Shown here one piece after another: positions 1-7,851 of a stretch of 13,169 nt of DNA. The translations under genes and the position numbers were made by a program. The DNA is from Anaerolineae bacterium (GTDB lineage Bacteria; Chloroflexota; Anaerolineae; 4572-78; NAK82). Each line of letters starts with the position of its first letter. Within the stretch, counting starts at the first letter, position 1. Below the pieces are notes generated by a model that worked only from the letters and a program-made list of their open reading frames with translations, ran no database searches and was not told where the DNA came from. Where the stretch lies: assembly GCA_025062175.1 (NCBI GenBank), contig JANXAX010000042.1, positions 1 through 13,169 of the forward strand, written 5' to 3'.

Positions 1-1222
1 TCACGATGGGGTCTGCTTCTAAAGCACTCAGTGCTTCGTCCAGCGAGCGTGGCAACAATGCCAATCCCCTGGCCCGTGCCTGCTCGTCCGTCAATGCCCC
101 CACGTCATCGGTCACGGCGGGCGGCGGCTCAATCTGCTGCTCGATGCCGTCCAATCCGGCAGCTAGCAGCGCCGTCAGTAGCATATAGGGGTTACAAGCG
201 TTATCACCAGAACGAAATTCGAGGTGGCGACGGGCCCCCATGCCCGGAATGCGCACCAGCGCGGCGCGGCTGCCCACGCCCCAACAGACGTGGGCAGGTG
301 ACCAGGAGCCGGGCAGCAGACGCTTGTAGGAATTGACAATCGGGGCGCCGACGGCCGTGATGGCGGCTGCATGTGCCAGCAAGCCGCCCAGGAAATGTCT
401 TCCCAATCGCGATAATGGTTCGTCTGGCCGTTCGCCGCAGCTCAAGTCGCGTTTTCCTTCTGCATCCCACAAGCTCAGGTGCACGTGTAACCCGCTCCCA
501 GGCATATGGGCGTAAGGCTTGGGCATAAAGCTGGCGATCCAGCCCGCTTGGCGTGCCAGCGCACGCACCACTTCCTTGAAGGTCAGATAGTCGTCCACCG
601 CTTTAAACGGCTCGGTACACACGGGAGTGGCTTCGTACTGGCCTGGGCCATATTCTTTGCCCAGCTGTTCCAACTGCACTCCCATCGCGTGAAGCGTTTC
701 CATCACTTCTTGCCACAACGGATAATGGCGGTCCAATCCTGCCACGGTAAACATCCCGTCGCGATCTGCAGTGACGTATTCACCATCCCCGGCGCGTTGG
801 AATAACATGAACTCGGGCTCAAATCCGACCCGGACGGTCAGACCGCGCTGCGCATAGGCCTGTATAATATGGCCCAGTCGTGTACGTGGACATCCCAGCC
901 ATTCGCCGCCGTCCATGTCCCGCAAAAAGGCGTGCACACGACCGCTGGCGCGGCGGGAGGGAATCGGAGCGTAGCTCGCTGGGTCCCCAACCGCGAACAC
1001 ATCGCCCGTTTCGGCAGTGAAGGCACTGCCGGGTGCCATGTGGTCGAGCAGATTGAAGTCCACATTAGCGCGCGCGAAGACAATGCCGCGCTCAAAAACA
1101 GCGGCAAAGCGATGCGGCGGTACCGCCTTGGCACACGAGCGACCACTGTAATCGTGGTAGATCACCCATAAATATTGGATATTTTCTTCGGCGAGACGCT
1201 GGAGAACCTCTGCTGTGTTCAC
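1..1222 (-). CDS. Glutamine-synthetase-like ligase (probable gamma-glutamyl-amine synthetase), C-terminus cut by window edge
   Basis: A GS type I fold enzyme; 407 residues are visible and a few dozen at the C-terminus lie beyond the left edge. Family motifs in order: FEPEF with Glu135/Glu137; Glu190 and Glu197 in KEYGPGQYE; GSGLHVHLSLWD with His246/His248; NSYKRLLPG (297-305); SRAALVRIP (318-326); LEFRSGD with Glu335/Arg337; NPYMLLTALLAAGLDGI. These are the ATP, glutamate and metal sites, so ATP-dependent gamma-glutamyl transfer is very likely. Two features are not canonical: the FDGSS ammonium-site loop is replaced by FARAN (49-53), and no Tyr sits where the adenylylation site should be (TDDVGALTDE, 371-380). 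This resembles PuuA/GlnA3-type paralogues, which use amines rather than ammonia; the substrate is inferred. The GTG start at 1222 is chosen because GGGAG lies 7 bases upstream; an in-frame ATG lies at 1240. It is the last visible gene of the transporter operon. Confidence 0.9.
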   Translation of the reverse strand, partial: MNTAEVLQRLAEENIQYLWVIYHDYSGRSCAKAVPPHRFAAVFERGIVFARANVDFNLLDHMAPGSAFTAETGDVFAVGDPASYAPIPSRRASGRVHAFLRDMDGGEWLGCPRTRLGHIIQAYAQRGLTVRVGFEPEFMLFQRAGDGEYVTADRDGMFTVAGLDRHYPLWQEVMETLHAMGVQLEQLGKEYGPGQYEATPVCTEPFKAVDDYLTFKEVVRALARQAGWIASFMPKPYAHMPGSGLHVHLSLWDAEGKRDLSCGERPDEPLSRLGRHFLGGLLAHAAAITAVGAPIVNSYKRLLPGSWSPAHVCWGVGSRAALVRIPGMGARRHLEFRSGDNACNPYMLLTALLAAGLDGIEQQIEPPPAVTDDVGALTDEQARARGLALLPRSLDEALSALEADPIV

Positions 1223-1229
1223 TGCTTTG

Positions 1230-1234
1230 CTCCC
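1230..1234 (-). promoter_or_regulatory. Ribosome binding site deciding the GS-like start
   Basis: GGGAG on the minus strand is followed by seven bases and GTG at 1222. The in-frame ATG at 1240 would place this element inside the gene and has no purine-rich sequence at proper distance, so the GTG is preferred. Confidence 0.5.
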
Positions 1235-1270
1235 ATGCATAAAAATTGAGTAAGAACGACAAGCGACTTA

Positions 1271-1301
1271 GAGGCCGTGCCACAGGTCTGGCCTCCCTGT
1301 G
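1271..1301. repeat. Overlapping inverted repeats between aminotransferase and GS-like gene
   Basis: Two overlapping dyads lie in the 113-base gap. GAGGCC at 1271-1276 pairs with GGCCTC at 1290-1295, and CACAGG at 1281-1286 pairs with CCTGTG at 1296-1301. The loop of the first contains an arm of the second, so the two hairpins exclude each other. No T-run follows on the minus strand, so this is not a classical terminator. It could be an mRNA-processing or attenuation structure, or chance. Confidence 0.3.
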
Positions 1302-1335
1302 TCACAACCGCTTGTTCGACCCCTTCTGCATTCAC

Positions 1336-2673
1336 TCACCAACCGGCATATGGTGCGATGGTCTCGTCACTCACACGTCCCATCTCCACATCGGTCAGCG
1401 CTTGATCCAGGATGGCTATTCCTTCATCCACCTCGGCTTTGCTGAGGGTCAATGGTGGGGTGATTTCCAGCACATTTGAGAACATGCCCACATAGAAGAG
1501 CAAAAGGCCCAGCTCGAAAGCGCGGTAGACCACCTTGGCGGCTTGGCGGGCAGCAGGCGCCTTGGTCTGGCGGTCGCAAACCAGTTCTACACCCTGCATA
1601 AACCCCATACCTCGCACATCGCCGATCAAGGGATGCCGTTCCTGGAGTGCGCACAGGCGTTGGTGTAGGTAAGTGCCCACCTGCGCGGCATTTTCTGGCA
1701 GCTTCTCTTGCTCGATCACCTCAAGCGTTGCCAGGCCGGCGGCGCAACTGAGTGGATTGCCGGCAGTGGTGAAGATCGCCAGCCCAGTGCCGGCGTCCAG
1801 AATTTCTTTGCGTGCCACGACGGCACTCAGAGGAATGCCATTCCCCAACGCTTTGCCCAGCACCAACACATCGGGGATCACCCCAAAGTGTTCTGGAGAG
1901 AACATACGACCAGTGCGGCCCATGCCCACTTTGACGTCATCCACGACGAGATAGATACCATACCGTTGACATAAGTCTGCTAGCATGGGCAGGAAGGTGG
2001 GCGGCGGCACGATGTCGCCGCCATCGCTCTGGATTGTCTCGACAATAATGCCGGCCACATCGTCTGGTGGACAGATTGTCTTAAAGATATAGTCCTCCAG
2101 GAAACGAATGGTAGCCTGAGCACAGTCGTGGATCTCGTCTCCAAACGGACAGCGGTAGGGATGTGGATAGGGCACTTTGACCACGTGCCCACCGCCGATG
2201 AAATGGCTTTGGGCTGCGTGTGCTGACATCGCCATGGAAGCGGCGGTGGAGCCATGATAGGCGCCGATGAAAGAGACCAACCGGCGTCGCCCTGTGGCGA
2301 TGGGAAGCAAACGGCCCACCGTCTCGTTGGCATCTGAGCCGCAGAACCCAAACCACACCTTCTTTGGAAAATCGCCGGGCGTCAGAGCCACCAGTTTTTC
2401 GGCCAGCTGCAATGCCGGAGTGTGCATGCCCGAGATCAGGCTGGCGAAGGTACTGCGCTCCAATTGGCATAGCAGCGCCTCTTTGAAATGCGGATGGCCA
2501 TAACCGATGTTGACCACCGCCCAGCCGGCAGCGAAGTCGAGATATTCCCGTCCTTCGACATCCCAAACCCGGCAGCCTTGCGCGCGCTCCACTGCGAGCG
2601 GATAGAAGCGCAAGCGCATTGCATCGGAAATTAACTGGGCGTCTCGTGTGGAGATCTCTGCGAGAGAGGGCAT
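1336..2673 (-). CDS. Class III (omega) PLP-dependent aminotransferase, GABA/ornithine-aminotransferase-like
   Basis: Fold-type I, class III aminotransferase of full length (445 residues). Residues below are numbered from the upstream GTG at 2682; subtract three for the ATG start. The PLP-phosphate loop is GSDA (115-118), the ring-stacking Tyr is in YHG (142-144), and Glu215 is in IIVETIQ. Asp248 in DDVKVGMGRTG binds the pyridine nitrogen, Lys277 in LGKALGNG is the Schiff-base lysine, and Thr305/Thr306 lie in FTTAGNP. All catalytic residues are present. DDVK replaces the usual DEVQ, as in some relatives. It probably moves an omega-amino group from GABA, beta-alanine, a diamine-derived acid or similar to a 2-oxoacid; the exact substrate cannot be read. 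The ATG at 2673 is preferred over GTG 2682 because AGGTGG (2679-2684) precedes it by 5 bases. It follows the LivM-like gene by about 30 bases, consistent with one transcript. Confidence 0.93.
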   Translation of the reverse strand: MPSLAEISTRDAQLISDAMRLRFYPLAVERAQGCRVWDVEGREYLDFAAGWAVVNIGYGHPHFKEALLCQLERSTFASLISGMHTPALQLAEKLVALTPGDFPKKVWFGFCGSDANETVGRLLPIATGRRRLVSFIGAYHGSTAASMAMSAHAAQSHFIGGGHVVKVPYPHPYRCPFGDEIHDCAQATIRFLEDYIFKTICPPDDVAGIIVETIQSDGGDIVPPPTFLPMLADLCQRYGIYLVVDDVKVGMGRTGRMFSPEHFGVIPDVLVLGKALGNGIPLSAVVARKEILDAGTGLAIFTTAGNPLSCAAGLATLEVIEQEKLPENAAQVGTYLHQRLCALQERHPLIGDVRGMGFMQGVELVCDRQTKAPAARQAAKVVYRAFELGLLLFYVGMFSNVLEITPPLTLSKAEVDEGIAILDQALTDVEMGRVSDETIAPYAGW

Positions 2674-2702
2674 GACCGCCACCTGCCTTTCGATACCCTG
2701 TT

Positions 2703-3731
2703 TTATAAGCGCAGCTCACGGGATCCCATAATGCCTGAAGGGCGTAGGATCAGGATGAGAATCATCGCGATCGAGAGGCACACTTCAGTGAGACCAGAAA
2801 CAGCAAAGGGGAAGACGGCAGCGATGTTGAGCGCGTTCTCAATACCCCGTACCCCTTCGAAGATTGCTGTCACCGCTAGCGCCCCCACCACGGCGCCACT
2901 GACGCTGGCGCTGCCCCCGATGATGGCCATGGAGATGATCAAGAATGTCTGGGGTAGGTAAAAGGCCAGCGGAGAGAACGAGGTGATGAAATGGGCCCAT
3001 AGAGCACCAGCGACACCTGTGATAAACGCAGCCAGCACAAAGGCAACCCAACGCACCCAGACAATGTCAATCCCGATGCTGGCGGCCGCAGCCTCATCCT
3101 CACGCGAAGCGCGCAGTTGCAATCCCAGAGGGGTCTCTTTGAACCACAACGCCACCAGCAGGAACAAAATCCCGGCTGCTACACTCACCCATAACGTGGT
3201 ATATCCGTCCAGGCCAAACAGCGTGCGCGGGCCGTTGGTGACCTCGGACCAGTTGATCAAGACAGTGTGGACGATGATCAGCAGGGCAAAGGTGGCAATG
3301 ACCGCAGCTGCTCCGGACAGCCGCATCAACGGGTAGCCCACTAAGGCCGCTACCAGTGCCGCCATAAGCCCTCCTATGATCACTGCCAGCGCAAATGGCA
3401 CCTGCACCGGCACCAGCCAGGAATAAAGGTTGCGCAGGGCCATCGCTTTCGCCTGGGGCGACATCGAGAAGAGTGCCGAGGCATAAGCGCCGATGCCCAT
3501 AAAGCCGATCTGGGCAAAGGAGACGACGCCGGAGTTGCCCATGAAAATTTGCAATCCCAACACCATCACGAGGTTGATGAACAGCACAGTCAAAATGCGC
3601 TGCAGCACCTCTCCCCCAAAGAGATGGACCACCGAGGCCAATATGACCAGCGGACCGATCAAGAAGAGTCCTGTGGACCAATTACTGAAGCTTTTTAGGT
3701 GACTTGCCCTTACAGTTTCTGTCATTGTCAT
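2703..3731 (-). CDS. livM: LivM-type branched-chain-amino-acid-family ABC permease
   Basis: Inner-membrane permease of 342 residues, about the usual LivM length, made largely of hydrophobic segments with an extended N-terminal tail (1-20). Family marks are GNSGVVSFAQIGFMGIGAYAS (near 65-85), which matches the LivM pattern around the first membrane helices, and a cytoplasmic coupling loop at about 203-245 (PLGLQLRASREDEAAAASIG, then GVAGALWAH), the EAA-like contact for the ATPases. It should pair with the LivH-type subunit to form the channel. ATG 3731 begins five bases after the upstream stop, with a second ATG two codons in and only a weak GAG ribosome site, suggesting translational coupling. 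The substrate is not determined by this subunit; the binding protein sets it. Confidence 0.93.
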   Translation of the reverse strand: MTMTETVRASHLKSFSNWSTGLFLIGPLVILASVVHLFGGEVLQRILTVLFINLVMVLGLQIFMGNSGVVSFAQIGFMGIGAYASALFSMSPQAKAMALRNLYSWLVPVQVPFALAVIIGGLMAALVAALVGYPLMRLSGAAAVIATFALLIIVHTVLINWSEVTNGPRTLFGLDGYTTLWVSVAAGILFLLVALWFKETPLGLQLRASREDEAAAASIGIDIVWVRWVAFVLAAFITGVAGALWAHFITSFSPLAFYLPQTFLIISMAIIGGSASVSGAVVGALAVTAIFEGVRGIENALNIAAVFPFAVSGLTEVCLSIAMILILILRPSGIMGSRELRL

Positions 3732-3736
3732 TTTAC

Positions 3737-4636
3737 TCAGACGCGCTCGGTTATAGTGGTGCCACGCACCAGGCCCTGGGGGCGGAAGAGAAGCACCAAT
3801 AGCACGATGGCAAACACAAACGCTTGGCGATAATCCAGCAAGGATTGGGGCAACACGAGCTGCAACCCCACGGTCAGTGCACCCAAGAGGTAACCGCCGA
3901 TCACGGCGCCGGTCAGGCTTTGCATGCCGCCCACAACGGCGGCGACGAAGGCGACCAGAACCGGGGTCGAACCGACGAATGGCCCGACAGAGCCCAACCG
4001 TCCGATCCAGAACAGGGCCACCACGCCGGCGAAGAAGCCACTGATGGCAAACGCCGCGGCAATCACTTGATTGGCTCGGATGCCGACCAGGCGAGTCATC
4101 ACGAAATCATCCGCCGCGGCGCGCAGCGCAATGCCCAGCAACGTCCGTCGCAGGAAGAGAGTGAGTAATCCCAACAAAAGCAGGCTGACCACCAGTCCGG
4201 CAAGGTTCCCCTTGGAAATCAGCAAGCCGCCGACCTGGAAGTTCTCGGTAAAGAAGGAAGGAGTCACCACCGCTTTGGCGCGCGGCGAGACAAACAGGAT
4301 CGCCGCGTTTTGCAACAGAGCGCTGACAGCGAACGAAGTGATCAACATCGTGGTAGCGGACGCCTGACGTACTGGTCGAAAGGCCACCCGTTCCAGAAGC
4401 AAGCTGGTGAGCACGGCCATGCCGACGCTGATCGCCGCGACGATCAACCAGGGAAGTGGTCCAGTGCCGAGCATCAGCAATGTATACCCGGCCACCATCA
4501 CCAATTCGCCGTAAGCGAAATTGACCAGCCGCAGGATGCCGTACACGATGACCAATCCCAGGGCCATCAGCGCGTACAGCCCTCCTAGGCTCAGGGCATT
4601 GATGAGAAATTGCAACACTTCCTGAAGCACGTTCAT
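3737..4636 (-). CDS. livH: LivH-type branched-chain-amino-acid-family ABC permease
   Basis: Membrane permease of 299 residues from the chosen start, with the LivH signature VNFAYGELVMVAGY (38-51) and the coupling loop GIALRAAADDFVMTRLVGI (168-186) followed by the AISGFFAGVVALFW helix. Several further hydrophobic stretches complete the family's usual membrane topology. An upstream in-frame ATG at 4675 would add 13 polar residues inside the preceding gene. ATG 4636 is preferred because the protein then begins MNVLQEVLQFLINALSLGG like the family, and GGAGAGGGG (4646-4654) lies nine bases ahead, within the end of the LivF gene. The stop of LivF is four bases upstream, so translation is probably coupled. 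It forms the transmembrane heterodimer with the LivM-type subunit. Confidence 0.93.
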   Translation of the reverse strand: MNVLQEVLQFLINALSLGGLYALMALGLVIVYGILRLVNFAYGELVMVAGYTLLMLGTGPLPWLIVAAISVGMAVLTSLLLERVAFRPVRQASATTMLITSFAVSALLQNAAILFVSPRAKAVVTPSFFTENFQVGGLLISKGNLAGLVVSLLLLGLLTLFLRRTLLGIALRAAADDFVMTRLVGIRANQVIAAAFAISGFFAGVVALFWIGRLGSVGPFVGSTPVLVAFVAAVVGGMQSLTGAVIGGYLLGALTVGLQLVLPQSLLDYRQAFVFAIVLLVLLFRPQGLVRGTTITERV

Positions 4637-4640
4637 CGGG

Positions 4641-5360
4641 TCAATCCCCTCTCCACATGTCTCCGAGGTATGCACCCACGATGTCCACCTGTGCGCGCAG
4701 CTGCTCTGGCGTGCCTTGGCATTCCACCCTGCCCGTGTTTAAGAGATACACACGGTTTGCGATGTCTAACGTGCGCTCCACATTCTGTTCTACCAACAGA
4801 ATGGTGACTCCGGACTTATGCAGCTGGCGGATCATCGCAAAGACCTCGTCCACCAGGATGGGAGAAAGTCCTAACGATGGTTCGTCCATCATGAGTAGGC
4901 GGGGGCGTGCCATCAGTGCGCGGGCGATTGCCAGCTGTTGTTGCTCACCGCCTGAAAGGGTGCCACCGGGCTGATGAAACCGTTTGCCCAAAATCGGGAA
5001 GCGTGTACACATCTCCTCGATATCGCGTTCGACAGCCGCCTTGTCACGGCGAGTAGCAGCCCCTAGGCGCAGATTTTCAGCCACCGTCAGGCTGGGGAAG
5101 ATGCGGCGCCCCTCTGGCACTAGCGCGATGCCACGCCGCACAATCTCCTCGGGAGAAAGTGCTAGAAGGGATTGTCCCTCGAAGGTGATCTGACCGCGAA
5201 ACGGCCGCAACACCCCGGCGATCGTGGCCATTAACGTGCTCTTGCCGGCGCCGTTAGCACCTATCAGTGCCACCAGCTCACCAGCCTTTACCTGCAGCGA
5301 TACACCACGTAACGCGAGGATCGCGCCATAGCCTGCATATAAGTCCTCGACGCTCAGCAT
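4641..5360 (-). CDS. livF: LivF-type ABC transporter ATPase
   Basis: Cytoplasmic ATPase of 239 residues, normal for LivF. Walker A is GANGAGKST (34-42), the signature is LSGGEQQQLAIARAL (135-149), Walker B is LLMMDEP (155-161), and the switch region is VEQN (190-193), where LivF proteins characteristically carry Gln rather than the usual His. VPEGRRIFPSLTVAENL (81-97) is the family's Q-loop-to-helical-domain stretch. All ATP-binding residues are present. The ATG at 5360 overlaps the LivG stop by 7 bases, and AGGGTG lies about five bases upstream. It works as a heterodimer with the LivG-type ATPase on the LivH/LivM channel. Confidence 0.95.
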   Translation of the reverse strand: MLSVEDLYAGYGAILALRGVSLQVKAGELVALIGANGAGKSTLMATIAGVLRPFRGQITFEGQSLLALSPEEIVRRGIALVPEGRRIFPSLTVAENLRLGAATRRDKAAVERDIEEMCTRFPILGKRFHQPGGTLSGGEQQQLAIARALMARPRLLMMDEPSLGLSPILVDEVFAMIRQLHKSGVTILLVEQNVERTLDIANRVYLLNTGRVECQGTPEQLRAQVDIVGAYLGDMWRGD

Positions 5361-6145
5361 GGCAACACCCTGCGGCTCGTCCCTAGATAGGCGGCGATCA
5401 CCTCTGGATTGCGGCGCACTTCAGCCGGTGTGCCTTCGCAGATCGTGCGGCCGTAGTTCAGCACATGGAGGCGATGGCACAGCCGCATAATCAGGCGCAT
5501 GTCGTGGTCCACGATCAATACGCCACACCCAATTTCCTGTGGCAAGGGCAACAACATTTCCAACAGCGCGTCGCTTTCCTGCTCGTTCAGACCTGCTGCT
5601 GGCTCGTCCAGGAACAGAAAAATGGGGCGCGCTGCCAATGCGCGGGCAATTTCGACGCGCCGCTCCTCTCCATAGGGCAACGCGCCCGCCGGGATGGAAG
5701 CCAGGCGCGTTGCCCCTACGCGTTCCAGCGCCCAGAGCGCTCGTTCGCGTGCCTGCCGTCGTGAGAGACCGGCGCTGACCGCCGCCACCTCTACGTTCTC
5801 CAGCACAGTCAGGCCACGGAACAACTTGATGGTCTGAAACGTGCGCGCCAATCCGACACGCGCAATGCGATGGGGCGGCCAGCCGGTGATCTCTACCTCG
5901 CCTACACGAACGTGACCACGCGTCGGTTTCAGGAAGCCGGTGATCACGTTGATCAAGGTGGTCTTGCCCGAACCGTTTGGCCCAATCAGGCCCAGGATCT
6001 CGCCCCGTTGCAGGTGCAGCGTAACATCCTCCAGAGCGCGCAGTCCGACGAAGTCCTTGGTGATCTCCTCGACATATAACGTTGATAGATTGCCGCGGGA
6101 CATCACCCTTGCCACCCATCCTCTATGCGGAGGCGCGGAATCCAT
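5354..6145 (-). CDS. livG: LivG-type ABC transporter ATPase
   Basis: Cytoplasmic ATPase with Walker A GPNGSGKTT (55-63), the LivG-typical ARTFQTIKLFRGLTVLENV (100-118), signature region LPYGEERRVEIARAL (156-170), Walker B FLFLDEP (176-182) and switch DHD (213-215). The C-terminal GTPAEVRRNPEVIAAYLG is the usual LivG end. ATG 6145 follows the stop of the binding-protein gene directly and has no clear ribosome site. ATG 6103 (M15) also has only a weak AAGG, but it would give a protein starting just before the domain, as in relatives, so the first 14 residues are uncertain. The signature LPYGEE differs slightly from the common LSYGQQ but keeps the Gly. Confidence 0.94.
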   Translation of the reverse strand: MDSAPPHRGWVARVMSRGNLSTLYVEEITKDFVGLRALEDVTLHLQRGEILGLIGPNGSGKTTLINVITGFLKPTRGHVRVGEVEITGWPPHRIARVGLARTFQTIKLFRGLTVLENVEVAAVSAGLSRRQARERALWALERVGATRLASIPAGALPYGEERRVEIARALAARPIFLFLDEPAAGLNEQESDALLEMLLPLPQEIGCGVLIVDHDMRLIMRLCHRLHVLNYGRTICEGTPAEVRRNPEVIAAYLGTSRRVLPC

Positions 6146-7429
6146 CTACGGCTGCGGGGGATTAGTCGGTCGCATCCAACCTAGAAATTGGGGTTGACCA
6201 CCTTGTACGACCACGATCGCCGCCTCTTTTTGTGGCTGGTGACCCGATTCAGCATCCGACCACTTGAGCTTTCCGCTCAACAGATCGAACTCCATCTCCT
6301 CCATCGCTTTGGCCAGGGCGGCGCCCTCGGTAGTGCCGGCTTTCTCCACTGCCTGGGCAATGATCTTGATCACGTCCCATCCCATCACGATGAAGGCGCT
6401 GGAGGGTGGTTCACCGTACTTGTCTTTATACAGCTGGACAAAGCGCGCCATCTCGCCGCCTGCCTCAGGCCCTAGCCAGCTATGAGTGGCCATATAGAGA
6501 TCATTGGCTAGCTCAGGACCAAGTGTCTTATAGAGCTCCGTGTCGTCATAGGTATCACCGCCTGCCAGTGGAATGGTGATCCCGGCAGCGCGTACCTGGC
6601 GCAGTACAATACCCAGGTCGGGCATTGTGCCCGTGATATAGAGCACATCTGGTTGCGGGGAGAGACCTTTGATGCGTTGCACCTGGGCGGAGAAATCCTG
6701 GTCGCCCGCGGTGAAGGTATCGCGCCCGATCACCCGGCCGCCCAATTGGGTGAAATGCTGCTCAAAATAATCCCCCAGCGAAGTAGCATAATCGGTGGAG
6801 GTGTCGGTGACGATGTAAGCAGTACGCCAATTGAGCTTCTCATAGCCATACTCGGCCATGGCGGCGCCCATGATGTTATTCCACATGCCAACGGTGAATT
6901 GCTTATCCCCCAGCACCTTGGAGCTATATAGTGGCGAGGTAGCGCACGTGGAAATGCCCACCAGACCCTTTTCCTGAGCCGCCTGGCTGGCCGGCGCGCC
7001 GATGTCGAAGTCGCACGGGGCGATGATTACCTCTGCACCCTGACTGATCAGCTGGCGCGCAGCGTTGCCCACCGTGGCCGGGTCAGTCTTGCCGTCCAGC
7101 TCGATCAATTTGAGCGCACGTCCCAGGACTCCCCCACGGGCGTTGATGTCCTCGATTGCCAGAAGGGCCGCACTACGGGGCAGCTGATCATACGTCGCCA
7201 TCCAGCCAGTGGCGTTGAAAACGGCACCAATGATCAGCGGTGGCTTGTTCGGATCGGGGGTAGCAAGAGGCGCAAGAGTGGGTGTCGCAGCTGCCGCTGG
7301 ACCAGACTCCGGAGTGGGGGTTTGCGCCAGTGCGGGCATGGCTCCGAACCATCCCCAGTTTGTCACCAGAGCCAAGGCCAGGAGCAATGCGAGAACATAG
7401 GTGATCCGGGTTCTTCCTTCTCGTTTCAT
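6146..7429 (-). CDS. Extracellular substrate-binding protein of amino-acid (Liv/Peripla_BP_6) ABC transporter
   Basis: Binding protein of 427 residues. A basic start (MKREGRTR) and hydrophobic segment (about 10-35) form a signal sequence with a possible cleavage after ALA (33-35). A Thr/Pro/Ala-rich linker (about 36-63) leads to a type I periplasmic-binding domain from LIIGAVFNATG. There is no Cys in the signal region, so it is not a lipoprotein. Ligand-pocket regions by family position are PCDFDIGAP (138-146), STCATSPLYSSK (160-171), TDTSTDY (208-214) and GGDTYDD (290-296); Asp292 sits where LivJ has an acid that holds the ligand amine (inference). ATG 7429 is certain: AAGGAGG lies five bases upstream; the longer ATG 7453 reads through that site. 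It is the first gene of the operon and decides transport specificity, which I cannot name. Confidence 0.94.
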   Translation of the reverse strand: MKREGRTRITYVLALLLALALVTNWGWFGAMPALAQTPTPESGPAAAATPTLAPLATPDPNKPPLIIGAVFNATGWMATYDQLPRSAALLAIEDINARGGVLGRALKLIELDGKTDPATVGNAARQLISQGAEVIIAPCDFDIGAPASQAAQEKGLVGISTCATSPLYSSKVLGDKQFTVGMWNNIMGAAMAEYGYEKLNWRTAYIVTDTSTDYATSLGDYFEQHFTQLGGRVIGRDTFTAGDQDFSAQVQRIKGLSPQPDVLYITGTMPDLGIVLRQVRAAGITIPLAGGDTYDDTELYKTLGPELANDLYMATHSWLGPEAGGEMARFVQLYKDKYGEPPSSAFIVMGWDVIKIIAQAVEKAGTTEGAALAKAMEEMEFDLLSGKLKWSDAESGHQPQKEAAIVVVQGGQPQFLGWMRPTNPPQP

Positions 7430-7434
7430 GGGTT

Positions 7435-7441
7435 CCTCCTT
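7435..7441 (-). promoter_or_regulatory. Strong ribosome binding site of the binding-protein gene
   Basis: AAGGAGG on the minus strand, five bases before ATG 7429. It fixes the start and rules out the upstream in-frame ATG at 7453. The strong site suits the high amount of binding protein that such transporters need. Confidence 0.85.
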
Positions 7442-7465
7442 TTCTGTACGCACAAAATAGAAAGA

Positions 7466-7500
7466 GCACTGAGTGCAAACCGCCTATTCATTCAAGCGGT
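7466..7500. promoter_or_regulatory. Possible operator dyads upstream of the transporter operon
   Basis: GCACT-G-AGTGC (7466-7476) is a perfect 11-base dyad, and ACCGC (7479-7483) is mirrored by GCGGT (7496-7500) with a 12-base spacer. They lie 37-71 bases before the ATG of the first operon gene, where a regulator would bind. Each is short enough to arise by chance. I find no convincing -35/-10 pair for the minus-strand operon here. Confidence 0.25.
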
Positions 7501-7851
7501 ATCTCAACATAGGCGCCGTCCATTGCCTGTTTAACAGTCGGCCTCCCAGAGGATGCTCCGAATGATCAAGGGCTCTATGAGATGGTCCAGAACTGGAAGT
7601 GACAGCTCCCGTGCCCGTGTCACAGAACGTTCTGAAACAGGCTCCACAGGTAGTAGCAAAACAAAGTTACCCGATGACGAGAAGACACTATGTATCCATC
7701 TTTGAGGAGGTTGACCCTGTCTCAATAGAAACGGTTGTCAAGGAACAGAATTATGAGGGTAGATTTTATACTGCTATGGCTCTGCTTGCAAGCTGGAAGG
7801 GGGTTTCCCAGATCCTCTTTGATAAGGGAGCTTTTGAGGTAGAGGCAGGAG
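7501..7851. other. Gene-poor spacer between divergent blocks
   Basis: This stretch is visibly less GC-rich than its neighbours. It holds no recognisable gene apart from a weak plus-strand ORF (7599-7877). It contains a perfect 12-base palindrome, CAGAACGTTCTG (7623-7634), and the 11-base dyad CTGTT-T-AACAG near 7528-7538. Neither matches a regulator site I know; the LexA-type GAAC-N4-GTTC spacing is absent. Confidence 0.4.

Noticed and set aside
2081..2719. Minus-strand ORF (212 codons) overlapping the aminotransferase
   Set aside because: Alternative frame of the aminotransferase; Arg-rich and without motifs.
5421..6119. Minus-strand ORF (232 codons) in another frame of livG
   Set aside because: Arg/Gly-rich out-of-frame reading of the LivG gene.
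7623..7634. 12-base palindrome as LexA or other known operator
   Set aside because: GAAC and GTTC are adjacent without the four-base spacer of the SOS box; one such palindrome per kilobase or a few is expected by chance.
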